Origin: Bacteroidota bacterium
Lineage (GTDB): Bacteria > Bacteroidota > Bacteroidia > Chitinophagales > Chitinophagaceae
Direction: 5' to 3'
DNA length: 64,000 bases
NCBI GenBank assembly: GCA_005884665.1
Contig: VBAT01000019.1
Location: forward strand, 68,496 to 132,495
The notes beneath the pieces were generated by a model. It saw only the letters and a list, made by a program, of their open reading frames with translations. It did not search any database and was not told the origin of the DNA. Positions within the stretch are counted from its first letter, which is position 1; each line of letters begins with the position of its first letter. Positions 28,810 through 38,324 of this stretch are shown here, piece after piece. A program made the position numbers and the translations under genes.

Positions 28810-29163
28810 ATGTACAGGATCAGCTTTAGTTTTATTCAGCCGGGAATTAAGCCGGTTATGCTGGAGAATGTCGAACCGGGCCAGACATTGCTGGAAGTTG
28901 CATTGAAAAACGATATCGAACTGCATCATAATTGCGGTGGTGTCTGTTCCTGCACTACCTGCCACTTGTTTATCGAAAAGGGAATGGAATTTATTGACGA
29001 CATGAGTAAAAGAGAAAAAGATTTTGTAAAAACAGTCTTTGGTCACAAGGCAAACTCGAGATTGGGATGCCAGTCATTGTTGTTGGACGGAGAAGGCGAT
29101 GTGGAGATCACTGTTCCTGATCAAACACTATTGCCAGATGAATTCTATGGATTTGACTTTTAA
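28810..29163 (+). CDS. 2Fe-2S ferredoxin (adrenodoxin-like)
   Basis: LHHNCGGVCSCTTCHLFIEKGMEFIDDMSKREKDF...SRLGCQSLLL. Confidence 0.92.
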   Translation: MYRISFSFIQPGIKPVMLENVEPGQTLLEVALKNDIELHHNCGGVCSCTTCHLFIEKGMEFIDDMSKREKDFVKTVFGHKANSRLGCQSLLLDGEGDVEITVPDQTLLPDEFYGFDF

Positions 29164-29166
29164 ATT

Positions 29167-29310
29167 ACAAGAACCAGGAAACAAGAACCATCCCGATAGC
29201 TATCGGGAAAGCTCCAAGCAAAAAATCTAAAAATCGGAATTGGAAGCTCCTGTTTAAGTTTTATAATTTTTAATTTCTTTGGTTCTTGTATCTTGGTTCT
29301 TGGATCTTAA
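29167..29310. repeat. AAGAACCAAG-family intergenic element with nested TCCCGATAGCTATCGGGA palindrome
   Basis: acaagaaccaggaaacaagaaccaTCCCGATAGCTATCGGGAaagctccaagc ... gaagctcctg...tttggttcttgtatcttggttcttgga. Confidence 0.7.
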
Positions 29311-29319
29311 TTTTGAACC

Positions 29320-29838
29320 ATGAGCGATGATCTTTTTAAAAATATAACCACTTTCTTTTTTGATATCGATGGCGTATTGACCGACGGTTCCGTTTTAGTG
29401 CTTGAAAACGGACTGCAGGCGAGACGTATGAGCATCAGGGACGGGTTTGCACTGCAATTGGCAGTAAAAACCGGTTATCGTGTCATCGCGGTTTCAGGCA
29501 GCAGCCCTTCGCCGGTGACAGACCGGCTGAATAAACTCGGCGTTGTGGATGTGCATATGGCCGTGCTGGACAAAGAAACATTTATTACTGGTTACATTGA
29601 AAAGAACAGGTTAAAAAAAGAGGAAGTGTTATATATGGGTGATGATCTGCCCGATCTCTCCGCGATGGCTGTAGTAGGACTAGCTGCATGTCCAGCCGAT
29701 GCGGCGCCCGAAATAACCAGTGTCGCAAAATATATATCTCCCTTCAATGGCGGATTTGGTTGCGTCCGCGATGTAATTGAACGGGTTTTGCGATCAAACG
29801 ATCATTGGCATTTCAGGGAAGATGTTGCTTCGCGTTAA
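29320..29838 (+). CDS. KdsC-like HAD-superfamily phosphatase
   Basis: TTFFFDIDGVLTDGSVLVLENGLQARRMSIRDGFALQLAVKTGYRVIAVSG...YMGDDLPDLSAMAVVGLAACPADA. Confidence 0.92.
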   Translation: MSDDLFKNITTFFFDIDGVLTDGSVLVLENGLQARRMSIRDGFALQLAVKTGYRVIAVSGSSPSPVTDRLNKLGVVDVHMAVLDKETFITGYIEKNRLKKEEVLYMGDDLPDLSAMAVVGLAACPADAAPEITSVAKYISPFNGGFGCVRDVIERVLRSNDHWHFREDVASR

Positions 29839-29919
29839 CCAATAATAATGGTGTAAAACTCTTCTGATTTTGTTAAGTCCGGCTTCGCATTTCCTACTTA
29901 TCTTTCCAAAAATTTATTC

Positions 29920-30852
29920 ATGAGATTGGCTGCAGCATTTCTTAAACTGGTAAGACTGCCAAATCTCCTTTTTATTGCATTGTCGCAGGTCCTTTTTCAA
30001 TTCTGCGTTTATTATCCTTTGTACCGGGAAACACTACCACGCCATGACCTTTCTCATTTCATTTTCCTGGTTCTTGCGTCTTTATTCATTGCAGCGGCTG
30101 GCTATATCATCAATGATTATTTTGACATCAATATCGACGAGATCAACAAGCCGGACAAGATGGTAGTGGATAAACTCATTCACCGCCGTTGGGCCATTGC
30201 CTGGCATTTTATCCTCAGCTTTACCGGGCTGGTGTTTACTGTATTGGCGCTGCCGGTATTGGGCAAATGGTATCTGATCCTGGCCAATATCGCCTGCGTA
30301 GCCCTGTTATGGTTTTATTCCACCAATTTCAAGAAGAGCCTCCTTATCGGGAATATCGTCATCTCCCTGCTTACAGCCTGGGCTATATTGATCATATTTT
30401 TTTCGAAGGTATCGCCGGTCAATGCAATTGAGTTGGGCAACCATGCACAGCCCAAGTTTTTCCGGCTGGCCTTTCTATATGCCGGTTTCGCGTTTATCTG
30501 TTCACTGATACGGGAAGCTATCAAAGACATTGAAGATATAAAAGGCGATGAACGCTATGGCTCGCGTTCCATGCCAATCGCCTGGGGCATCAATGCCAGC
30601 AAAGTTTATATTGCCGTTTGGATGATTGTGCTCATCGTAATATTGATCACCCTGATGATCTACATCCTCCAGTTTCGCTGGTGGGGACTTGTAGCTTACG
30701 GGGTTTTGGTGATCATAGTTCCCCTGGTATTGATGTTCCGTAAATTGTTTAAAGCGTCAACAGCCGCGGACTACCATAGTTTAAGTACCGGTATCAAACT
30801 CGTTATGCTTGTTGGTATCCTTTCCATGATATTTTTCCATTTCTATTTATGA
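29920..30852 (+). CDS. UbiA family prenyltransferase
   Basis: 310 aa; KLVRLPNLLFIALSQ, AAGYIINDYFDINIDEINKPDK, REAIKDIEDIKGDERYGSRSMPIAWG. Confidence 0.93.
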   Translation: MRLAAAFLKLVRLPNLLFIALSQVLFQFCVYYPLYRETLPRHDLSHFIFLVLASLFIAAAGYIINDYFDINIDEINKPDKMVVDKLIHRRWAIAWHFILSFTGLVFTVLALPVLGKWYLILANIACVALLWFYSTNFKKSLLIGNIVISLLTAWAILIIFFSKVSPVNAIELGNHAQPKFFRLAFLYAGFAFICSLIREAIKDIEDIKGDERYGSRSMPIAWGINASKVYIAVWMIVLIVILITLMIYILQFRWWGLVAYGVLVIIVPLVLMFRKLFKASTAADYHSLSTGIKLVMLVGILSMIFFHFYL

Positions 30853-31415
30853 AAACAATCATCCTGGCATCACAATCGCCCCGGCGTAAACAACTATTAG
30901 AATGGGCCGAGGTGCCCTTTGAAGTGGTGGTGAAATCAACGGACGAAAAATTTCCACCGGGATTGAAGCCGGAAGAAGTAGCTGTTCATATCGCCCGTAA
31001 TAAGGCATTGGCTGTACAGCAAATCAGGAACAGCGATGAAATAATACTTGCCGCAGACACGATCGTAGTATTGAACGATAATATCATCGGAAAACCGGTC
31101 CATCGTGAAGAAGCCATCAGCATACTGATCGCTCTAGCAGGAGAAAAACATCGCGTAATAACCGGGGTTGTGATCCGTAAAGGAGAAAAGGAACGGGCTT
31201 TCGCAGATATAACAGAGGTAGAGTTTCATGAACTTACCGTAGAGCAAATAGAATTTTATGTCGACAAATACAAACCTTATGATAAGGCGGGAGCCTATGC
31301 CATCCAGGAATGGATCGGCGTAGTGGGCATTAAATCGGTAAACGGCGATTTTTATAATGTGATGGGGCTGCCGGTGAGCAGAGTAGTTAGAGAGTTGTTA
31401 GTCTTGAGTCGTTAA
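30849..31415 (+). CDS. maf: Maf family nucleotide pyrophosphatase
   Basis: IILASQSPRRKQLLEWAEVPFEVV...LAADTIVVLNDNIIGKP; DKAGAYAIQEWIGVVGIKSVNGDFYNVMGLPV; ATGA overlap with ubiA. Confidence 0.95.
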   Translation: MKTIILASQSPRRKQLLEWAEVPFEVVVKSTDEKFPPGLKPEEVAVHIARNKALAVQQIRNSDEIILAADTIVVLNDNIIGKPVHREEAISILIALAGEKHRVITGVVIRKGEKERAFADITEVEFHELTVEQIEFYVDKYKPYDKAGAYAIQEWIGVVGIKSVNGDFYNVMGLPVSRVVRELLVLSR

Positions 31416-31435
31416 TCTATAGTACGAAGCCTTTG

Positions 31436-31640
31436 CGCGGATGCTGGATACTTGATGCTGGATGTCAGATGCGCGAGCGTAGCGAAGCAAGCAGAGGGAG
31501 ACAAAGAGGCAGATCAAAAATGTCGAATAGAGATGAGGTTGATGCGGCCCCTGTGAAGTTTGGCGGAACATCGCGGTATCGTCCCTCTCCTTTGGAGAGG
31601 GATAAGAGGGTGAGGCCGGTGATTTCAACACGAAATTTGC
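31436..31640. repeat. Composite intergenic repeat: GATGCTGGATG + GCGAGCGTAGCGAAGC + CCCTCTCCTTTGGAGAGGG
   Basis: gatgctggatacttgatgctggatgtcagatgcgcgagcgtagcgaagc..; CCCTCTCC ttt GGAGAGGG at 31583-31601; ..agggtgaggc; same modules at 38083-38310. Confidence 0.65.
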
Positions 31641-31701
31641 TTTTTTACCCATGGAGGACTGAATTGCCAGGAATATCTTAGGTATTCAATGTTCAACCTT
31701 C

Positions 31702-32955
31702 ATGACTGAACGGCTATTACAATTCATCTGGCAATTTCAATATTTTAATAAAAGCGAATTATCTGCGGTCACGGGTGAGACTGTGCAGGTCATTACCCCA
31801 GGTCAATACAATACCAACCAGGGACCTGACTTTGCCCAGGCTAAAATAAAAATTGGGGATACCACCTGGGCCGGTACAGTGGAATTGCATACGAGGACAT
31901 CTGAATGGAACAAGCATGATCATCATCATGACAGTAATTACAATAACGTGGTCCTTCACGTAGTTTGGGAAAATGATACAACGTCAAATAATATCCCTGT
32001 TATTGAACTAAGAGAAAGGGTTCCAAAGATCCTGTTGCAACGCTATGAAGAATTAATGAACTCGCCTGCCTTTATCGCCTGCGAAAAAAGTATTCAAACC
32101 GTCCAGGACATTACCTGGAAGAGTTGGAAAGAAAGATTGCTGGCCGAGCGGCTATTACGAAAGGCTAAAGCCGTTGACGATTACCTGCTGCAGAACAATT
32201 ACCACTGGGAAGAAACATTCTGGTGGCTTTTGGCCCGCAGTTTCGGGATGAAAGTAAATGCGGATGCTTTTGAAGCCATAGCCCGCTCAATTCCCCTGAC
32301 GATCCTGGCTAAACAAAAACATCAGATCCACCAGTTGGAGGCATTATTGCTTGGACAGGCGGGGTTGCTTGATAATAAATTTGAAGAAGATTATCCTAAA
32401 CTTCTACGCAAGGAGTATTATTTCCAGAAAAGCAAGCACAAGCTCAAGCCAAGCCCGGTTCCTGTTCTTTTTCTTCGTATGCGGCCGGGAAACTTTCCCA
32501 CGATCCGCCTCGTGCAGTTGGCTAAGCTTGTCCATGAGTCAGCACATTTGTTCTCTAAAATTAAGGATGCCGATTCATTAGAAGATGTTAAACAATGGCT
32601 GGATGTGACGGCGAATGACTACTGGCATTACCATTACCGGTTTGATGAGCTGTCATCCTTCAAGGAAAAGAAGCTGGGTATCTTCATGGTCGACAACATC
32701 ATTATAAATACCGTGGTGCCGGCGTTGTTTGCCTATGGCAGTTACTATGGCGAACAGAAATATAAGGACAAAGCCCTGCAATGGCTTGGGGAAAGCGCTT
32801 CAGAGAACAACTCCATCACCAGGGGATTTCATTCTATTGGCATTGAAAACAAAAATGCCTACGACTCACAGGCGCTGATTGAATTGAAAAATGAGTACTG
32901 TGATAAAAAGCGATGCCTCGACTGTTCAGCGGGGAACAGTATCCTGAGACATTGA
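31702..32955 (+). CDS. DUF2851 family protein
   Basis: MTERLLQFIWQFQYFNKSEL..TPGQYNTNQGPDFAQAKIKIGDTTWAGTVELHTRTSEWNKHDHHHDSNYNNVVLHVVWEND. Confidence 0.9.
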   Translation: MTERLLQFIWQFQYFNKSELSAVTGETVQVITPGQYNTNQGPDFAQAKIKIGDTTWAGTVELHTRTSEWNKHDHHHDSNYNNVVLHVVWENDTTSNNIPVIELRERVPKILLQRYEELMNSPAFIACEKSIQTVQDITWKSWKERLLAERLLRKAKAVDDYLLQNNYHWEETFWWLLARSFGMKVNADAFEAIARSIPLTILAKQKHQIHQLEALLLGQAGLLDNKFEEDYPKLLRKEYYFQKSKHKLKPSPVPVLFLRMRPGNFPTIRLVQLAKLVHESAHLFSKIKDADSLEDVKQWLDVTANDYWHYHYRFDELSSFKEKKLGIFMVDNIIINTVVPALFAYGSYYGEQKYKDKALQWLGESASENNSITRGFHSIGIENKNAYDSQALIELKNEYCDKKRCLDCSAGNSILRH

Positions 32956-33051
32956 AACTGCGTTTAAAATTAAAGCCGGGGTAACTTATCGTTTTGAACC
33001 ACGAGGCATTCTGTTCCATCATCCTGCCTTCTCATTACCCCTGGCGTTAAT

Positions 33052-34422
33052 CTATCGTTTGAAAACCGTTTTTGCCACCACAGTTTTATCGGTTTGCAAA
33101 TGAATAATGTAAAGACCTGTTTGCAGTTTATCAAGCACATCCACTTCTACGGTCTGGTCCTGCGTATGAATAGCATGTTGGGTTTGTATCACCCTGCCAG
33201 TAACATCAGTCAATAATACCTGCACGGGGTGAGTTCCTTCCTGGTAATTGATGAAGAATTTGTTGTCGAAGGGAACAGGATAAATATTGAAGCCTACCAT
33301 GATCTCCGAGACAACTTTAACGATCTTGCTGGTCAGTATGTTTCCTGTTTGCCTGTTAGTAAACCTGATCATATAATAGTTTTTTCCGGGTAAAGGATTT
33401 TTGTCAATGTAGTTAAAGACTGGACCACCAGTCCCTGGCGATGAAAGGCTGTCCACCGCGTAAAAATTCTTTTCATCTCCCGATCGCATGATCTCGAAAA
33501 TGCCTGGCTGATTAGAGCCGGTCTCCCATTGTAGTTTATTGCTGCCATCGATCTCGCTTGCAATATTGAATGAAATAAACCCGGCAGGCAGCACTGCGAT
33601 TGCGGCACATCCCATGCAGTTTGTAAATACTTGCGCAGCTCCCCAAAAATTCGGGTGACAGCCAAAAGGAATACAGCCCGAATTAGAAGTATGCCCGCTT
33701 CCTGCACATACCAATACTGTTGGATTGGACGTAAGCTGTCCATAAAATTCTGAGGACTGGTACACATTTACACATGCATTACCACTCGGCGCCGCATAAG
33801 TATTATTGACTTTATTGATCAACACGGCCATTTTGGTAGCGCTGCCATTTCCCAGGCACACACAACCTGCAGTAGATTGGTTATCCGTGATGATACCCCA
33901 GAACTCTGCATTCCCATTATTAACAAACTTTGAAAAAGCATTGCTGATGACAAAGTACTGGTTCGACATTTTGAAAACGGAACTGTTGAGGGCATTGACA
34001 AAGATATTTGGAGTAGTCGCTGACGCGGGATTCTCCATCGTGAGATTGCGCTGCAATTCGAAGGTCCCGTAGTTGTATACGGCACAATCGCCTTTGAACT
34101 GCAGCCCTGCACCGATACCTGAGCCAATAACAAGACGTCCACCCTGCCTGACAAAGATCTTTCCCGTAGTCATGTAGAATTTATCTACGGTCAGGTTGCC
34201 ACATACAACCAGGGTGCCACCGTCGAGCGTAAGCGAATTGATTGTAGCTGTGACGCCATAATACCATTTGGTAGTTCCCCCGGCAATTGTTTCGCCATCT
34301 GCTATCAATGGCTCGGTTCCATTGCAATCTGGAGGTGGAAGGGAAGTAAGACATTGGGGGAAAGCGATAATTGAAGAAAAAAGAAATGAAAACAGGAAGA
34401 AGATGGTGGTGGTTTTATTCAT
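33052..34422 (-). CDS. Secreted protein with type A T9SS C-terminal sorting domain
   Basis: Signal peptide MNKTTTIFFLFSFLFSSIIAFPQC; C-terminus FNIYPVPFDNKFFINYQEGTHPVQVLLTDVTGRVIQTQ...LQTGLYIIHLQTDKTVVAKTVFKR. Confidence 0.85.
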   Translation of the reverse strand: MNKTTTIFFLFSFLFSSIIAFPQCLTSLPPPDCNGTEPLIADGETIAGGTTKWYYGVTATINSLTLDGGTLVVCGNLTVDKFYMTTGKIFVRQGGRLVIGSGIGAGLQFKGDCAVYNYGTFELQRNLTMENPASATTPNIFVNALNSSVFKMSNQYFVISNAFSKFVNNGNAEFWGIITDNQSTAGCVCLGNGSATKMAVLINKVNNTYAAPSGNACVNVYQSSEFYGQLTSNPTVLVCAGSGHTSNSGCIPFGCHPNFWGAAQVFTNCMGCAAIAVLPAGFISFNIASEIDGSNKLQWETGSNQPGIFEIMRSGDEKNFYAVDSLSSPGTGGPVFNYIDKNPLPGKNYYMIRFTNRQTGNILTSKIVKVVSEIMVGFNIYPVPFDNKFFINYQEGTHPVQVLLTDVTGRVIQTQHAIHTQDQTVEVDVLDKLQTGLYIIHLQTDKTVVAKTVFKR

Positions 34423-34669
34423 AGGGCCATTTTTTTTGTTAGGATCCCGCGCAAAAACCCTTTTACACAAGCCATTTTTATTGAAGGCCTGTTTTCTCAT
34501 GGACATGATATATCCGTTTTTCTGATATTCTTAAGCGTCCACCGCTTTTACCGGTTGATCTCTTATTGGATTTACTTCCACAAGCTATAATTCTTCTTTT
34601 CTCCGAACAATCGTTAATGAAGCAAGTAAACGAAATGCTGCATGAACTAACCGGAAAGCTGCACGAACT

Positions 34670-34745
34670 GAATGCTGGATGCTGGATGTCGTTACCGCGA
34701 GGAGCGAAGCGACGACCCAACCAGATACTGGATGTTGAATGATCC
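34670..34745. repeat. Composite intergenic repeat: GATGCTGGATG + GCGAGGAGCGAAGCGACG
   Basis: gaatgctggatgctggatgtcgttaccgcgaggagcgaagcgacgacccaaccagatactggatgttgaat. Confidence 0.65.
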
Positions 34746-34863
34746 AAAATATCTTGCAGCTACCTACTGGTTTCGCAACTGCCGCGGATAGCAATGACGC
34801 CAGCATCACGCATCTGGCATCCGCTATCAACTATCGAATGGCAGGCAGGCTATCGACCCCGGC

Positions 34864-35580
34864 CTATTTGCCTAGCCACGCTTTGAAGGCGCTGCTCCTT
34901 TTTTTGCTAACAATAACTTCTTTACCTGCAGTGGGAGACAGGTATAGCTTCAGCCGATTGCCAAACCAGGCATGAATCTCTTTTACACTGGGGATGGAAA
35001 TGATAAACGACCGGTTTACCCGGAAAAAGATGGCAGGATCAAGCAACTCTTCCAGTTGTTCAACCCGGTAATCCAGTAAAAATTTCTGGTTGTCGAATGT
35101 TCTTAAAAAAATAAACCGCTCTTCAGAGAAGAAATAAGCAATTTGTTCTACAGGTATCGACAACAGTTTCTGCCCCTGCTTTACCAGGAACCGTTCTTTA
35201 AAAGATTCGGGCTGTCGCTGTTCTTCCGGGCGGAATGTCTCTGCTTTTACTGCGTCTATTGTACTTTTTGCATTGCCATCAATGCCGTTTAAAATACCTC
35301 TTATGGTTTTATAGCGGTAGGCACGCATATTCAACTCTTCTGTTTTGGTAGAAAAAGTGACCGTTGCTTTAATGTCCCTGCCGGCTTTTTTTTCCAATTC
35401 CGACATTACGTTATTATTGGCAAGAATAATATCCGGTACTTTATTTCGACCGAGCCATTCTTCAGCGGCAGGGATGTCATCGGTAATACCAACAACATGT
35501 ATTGATTCGTCCAGTACGTAGAGGATATCTTTGATACGGTTTGCAATGGCTTTTTCCTGCTCGATCACAAGTACATTCAT
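34864..35580 (-). CDS. LytTR family DNA-binding protein with degenerate receiver domain
   Basis: FLVKQGQKLLSIPVEQIAYFFSEERFIFLRTFDNQKFLLDYRVEQLEELLDPAIFFRVNRSFIISI typical LytTR; N-term MNVLVIEQEKAIANRI..PDIILANNNV. Confidence 0.9.
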   Translation of the reverse strand: MNVLVIEQEKAIANRIKDILYVLDESIHVVGITDDIPAAEEWLGRNKVPDIILANNNVMSELEKKAGRDIKATVTFSTKTEELNMRAYRYKTIRGILNGIDGNAKSTIDAVKAETFRPEEQRQPESFKERFLVKQGQKLLSIPVEQIAYFFSEERFIFLRTFDNQKFLLDYRVEQLEELLDPAIFFRVNRSFIISIPSVKEIHAWFGNRLKLYLSPTAGKEVIVSKKRSSAFKAWLGK

Positions 35581-35682
35581 AACGGGGGTTTGTTCTACAG
35601 GCCAAATTTTAGAAGAATGCTGTCGCCATCAAACATGCCGTAGAACCAATTGCTTAAACAGATGAATGAATTGCCTTAAAGA

Positions 35683-36096
35683 TCATGACCATTCTCCCCA
35701 GTCCAGTTTGATCGCTATGTCGGGGTGGAGACTTTTCATAACGGGGCAGGTTTCTCCCGTATTTTTAAGGATCGCTTTAGTTTTTTCGTCAATATCTTTT
35801 AGTGGACCGGGTATATGAAATGTTAATTCTATGCCGCCAATCCTGCGTGGATCGGATTTCATTATTTTTAGCACTTCTACTTTAATGTCGTTGAGATCAA
35901 AGCCCATTGTCCGGGCTTTAATGCCCATAACGGTCAGCATGCAGGTGGCCAGGCTGGTTGACGTAATATCTGTAGGAGAAAACCGTTCACCTTTTCCATG
36001 ATTGTCGGTCGGAGCGTCGGTTTCAAACGCAGAATTGCTTTTCAGATGAGTACAGGTGGTACGTAGATCACCATTATAAACTACGGTCGAGGTCAT
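35683..36096 (-). CDS. OsmC family protein
   Basis: DNHGKGERFSPTDITSTSLATCMLTVMGIKARTMGFDLNDIKVEV...CPVMKSLHPDIAIKLDW. Confidence 0.92.
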   Translation of the reverse strand: MTSTVVYNGDLRTTCTHLKSNSAFETDAPTDNHGKGERFSPTDITSTSLATCMLTVMGIKARTMGFDLNDIKVEVLKIMKSDPRRIGGIELTFHIPGPLKDIDEKTKAILKNTGETCPVMKSLHPDIAIKLDWGEWS

Positions 36097-36237
36097 TTCA
36101 ATTTTTACGCTAAATTTACGTTATTAAGCAGGAGGGAAATAAAAAAAAGAGAACTACATTTTGTGAATTCAGGGTAATAAGGGCATCCATTTATTTTTTT
36201 ATCCCGTTTATATTATCATTAAAACCAGGAATACTTC

Positions 36238-37047
36238 GTGAAGAAATTAAATTTTATCGCTATCGTCCTTCTTTTGGTCATTGGAGCCGCGGCGCAGGAC
36301 AGCACCGCCGGCAAGAATCTGAGCAAGGAAGAGAAGAAAGAAGCCAAGCGTAGAAAGGTTGCCGACATGATGCGGCAGGCAGAAGAAGGAGTATTGGTCT
36401 ATTCGAAGCAAAGCGTCCTGGGTATTCAGCTTCGTACCACCGGGTACGGCATTTTTTATGAGTTGGGCAAAATGAAGACCAACAAGAAGACCAATATTTT
36501 CCGTATCGACATCGCCGAAACAAAAAGCCACAAGGAAGAAAAACTGCTCGGTAATAATTTCTTCGGAAATTCTTTCATCTATGGCAAAAAGAACTATTTC
36601 TACCCGGTAACCCTGGGTTTCGGTCAACAGGTCATGCTCGGGCAAAAAGGGAACAAAAATGGGGTAGCCGTATCAATGCTATATAACGGGGGGATTTCGA
36701 TTGGATTACTCCGTCCTTACTATGTAGCTGTCAACGACCCTGCTACTGGAGAAAACAGGACGATCAAATATACAGACCAGGACAGCGCTTTATTCCTGGG
36801 TCCGACCATCACTGGCGGTGGGGGATTAGGTAAAGGCTGGAGCGAAATGAAGGTTACACCGGGCGTCTTTGCAAAATATGCACTGCGTTTTGACTATGGC
36901 CGTTTCAACGAGTCCGTCAACGGGCTTGAGATCGGGGCCAGCGTAGAATTTTATGCTAAAAAGATTCCCATCATGCTGCTCCAGAAGACCGATAAACAGT
37001 TCTTCCTTCAATGTTATCTCGCCGTAATTTTCGGAAAGCGGAAATAA
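36238..37047 (+). CDS. Hypothetical secreted/outer-membrane protein (probable GTG start)
   Basis: KKLNFIAIVLLLVIGAAAQDSTAG signal peptide; aromatic/Gly-rich barrel-like strands. Confidence 0.7.
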   Translation: MKKLNFIAIVLLLVIGAAAQDSTAGKNLSKEEKKEAKRRKVADMMRQAEEGVLVYSKQSVLGIQLRTTGYGIFYELGKMKTNKKTNIFRIDIAETKSHKEEKLLGNNFFGNSFIYGKKNYFYPVTLGFGQQVMLGQKGNKNGVAVSMLYNGGISIGLLRPYYVAVNDPATGENRTIKYTDQDSALFLGPTITGGGGLGKGWSEMKVTPGVFAKYALRFDYGRFNESVNGLEIGASVEFYAKKIPIMLLQKTDKQFFLQCYLAVIFGKRK

Positions 37048-37148
37048 GCAGCATTCATAGTTTTATGGTGAAAAGGTTAAGGTGATTTTGCCCAGGGCTG
37101 GCTTGTTCAACGCTTCCAGTTTGAGCTCCAAAATCGTATTTTTGCAGA

Positions 37149-38060
37149 ATGTCAGAAGTTACTGCCGCCACATTCCCGGGCACGAAACCCAAAAAGCCCG
37201 ATTGGCTCAGGGTTAAACTGCCAATCGGTGAAAACTACAAGCACGTCCGCAATTTGGTTGATCAGCATAAGCTTCATACTATTTGTGAAAGTGGCAACTG
37301 CCCGAACATGGGCGAATGTTGGGGTGCCGGTACCGCCACATTTATGATCCTCGGTAATATTTGCACAAGAAGCTGCGGCTTTTGCGCCGTAGCAACCGGG
37401 AAGCCTACTGAACTGGACTGGGATGAACCACAAAGAGTAGCAGAAGCTATTCATTTGATGAAAGTGAAACATGCTGTCATTACTTCGGTGGATCGCGATG
37501 AATTGAAAGACGGTGGTTCAACGGTCTGGCATAATACCATCAAGGCGGTAAAAGCCCTAAACCCCGGTACAACCCTTGAAACATTGATCCCCGACTTCAA
37601 AGGGAAAAAAGAAGATATTCAACGAATCATTGATGCAGCGCCTGAAGTGGTCTCCCATAATATAGAAACGGTAGAGCGATTGACAAAGCAGGTCCGCATC
37701 CAGGCTAAATATTGGAGAAGCATGGAAGTGATCCGGATCCTGAAAGAAGGAGGCATGCGCACTAAAAGCGGTATCATGCTCGGTTTGGGCGAAAAGAAAG
37801 AAGAAGTAATTCAGACCATAAAGGACCTTCGTGATAATGGCTGTGACGTGATAACCATTGGACAATATCTTCAGCCTACGCAAAAGCATTTGGCCGTACA
37901 TCGTTTCGTTCATCCCGACGAGTTTGCCGAATACCGCGAAACAGGCTACCAGTTGGGATTGGATTATGTTGAAAGTGGTCCGTTGGTGCGATCATCGTAT
38001 CATAGCGAAAGGCATGTGTTTGCAGGATTGGGAAGAAAAGAGTGGGAGGGAAGTCAATAG
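37149..38060 (+). CDS. lipA: Lipoyl synthase
   Basis: [41 protein letters not shown]: both Fe-S motifs. Confidence 0.97.
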   Translation: MSEVTAATFPGTKPKKPDWLRVKLPIGENYKHVRNLVDQHKLHTICESGNCPNMGECWGAGTATFMILGNICTRSCGFCAVATGKPTELDWDEPQRVAEAIHLMKVKHAVITSVDRDELKDGGSTVWHNTIKAVKALNPGTTLETLIPDFKGKKEDIQRIIDAAPEVVSHNIETVERLTKQVRIQAKYWRSMEVIRILKEGGMRTKSGIMLGLGEKKEEVIQTIKDLRDNGCDVITIGQYLQPTQKHLAVHRFVHPDEFAEYRETGYQLGLDYVESGPLVRSSYHSERHVFAGLGRKEWEGSQ

Positions 38061-38082
38061 CCGGGAGTTGATTGTACGGAGA

Positions 38083-38310
38083 CGCTGGACTGATGCGGGA
38101 TACTGGATGCTAAGATGCGGGATGCACCATACTGACATGTGTCATTGCGAGCGTAGCGAGCCACTTAAATGCTGGTTACCCGCCTTCTCCTTTTGGAGAG
38201 GGAGAAGGAGGGTGAGTCGGATGCCGCTAGCACGCCCTCGTCATTGCGAGCGAAGCGAAGCAATAAGATGATGTTTACTCTCCATGTCCTTTGGAGGGTG
38301 AGGCCGAAGC
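38083..38310. repeat. Composite intergenic repeat cluster
   Basis: gatgcgggatactggatgctaagatgcgggatgc; gtcattgcgagcgtagcgagcc; ccttctccttttggagagggagaaggagggtgag; cgtcattgcgagcgaagcgaagcaat; tcctttggagggtgaggc. Confidence 0.7.
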
Positions 38311-38324
38311 AACAAATTATTTTA

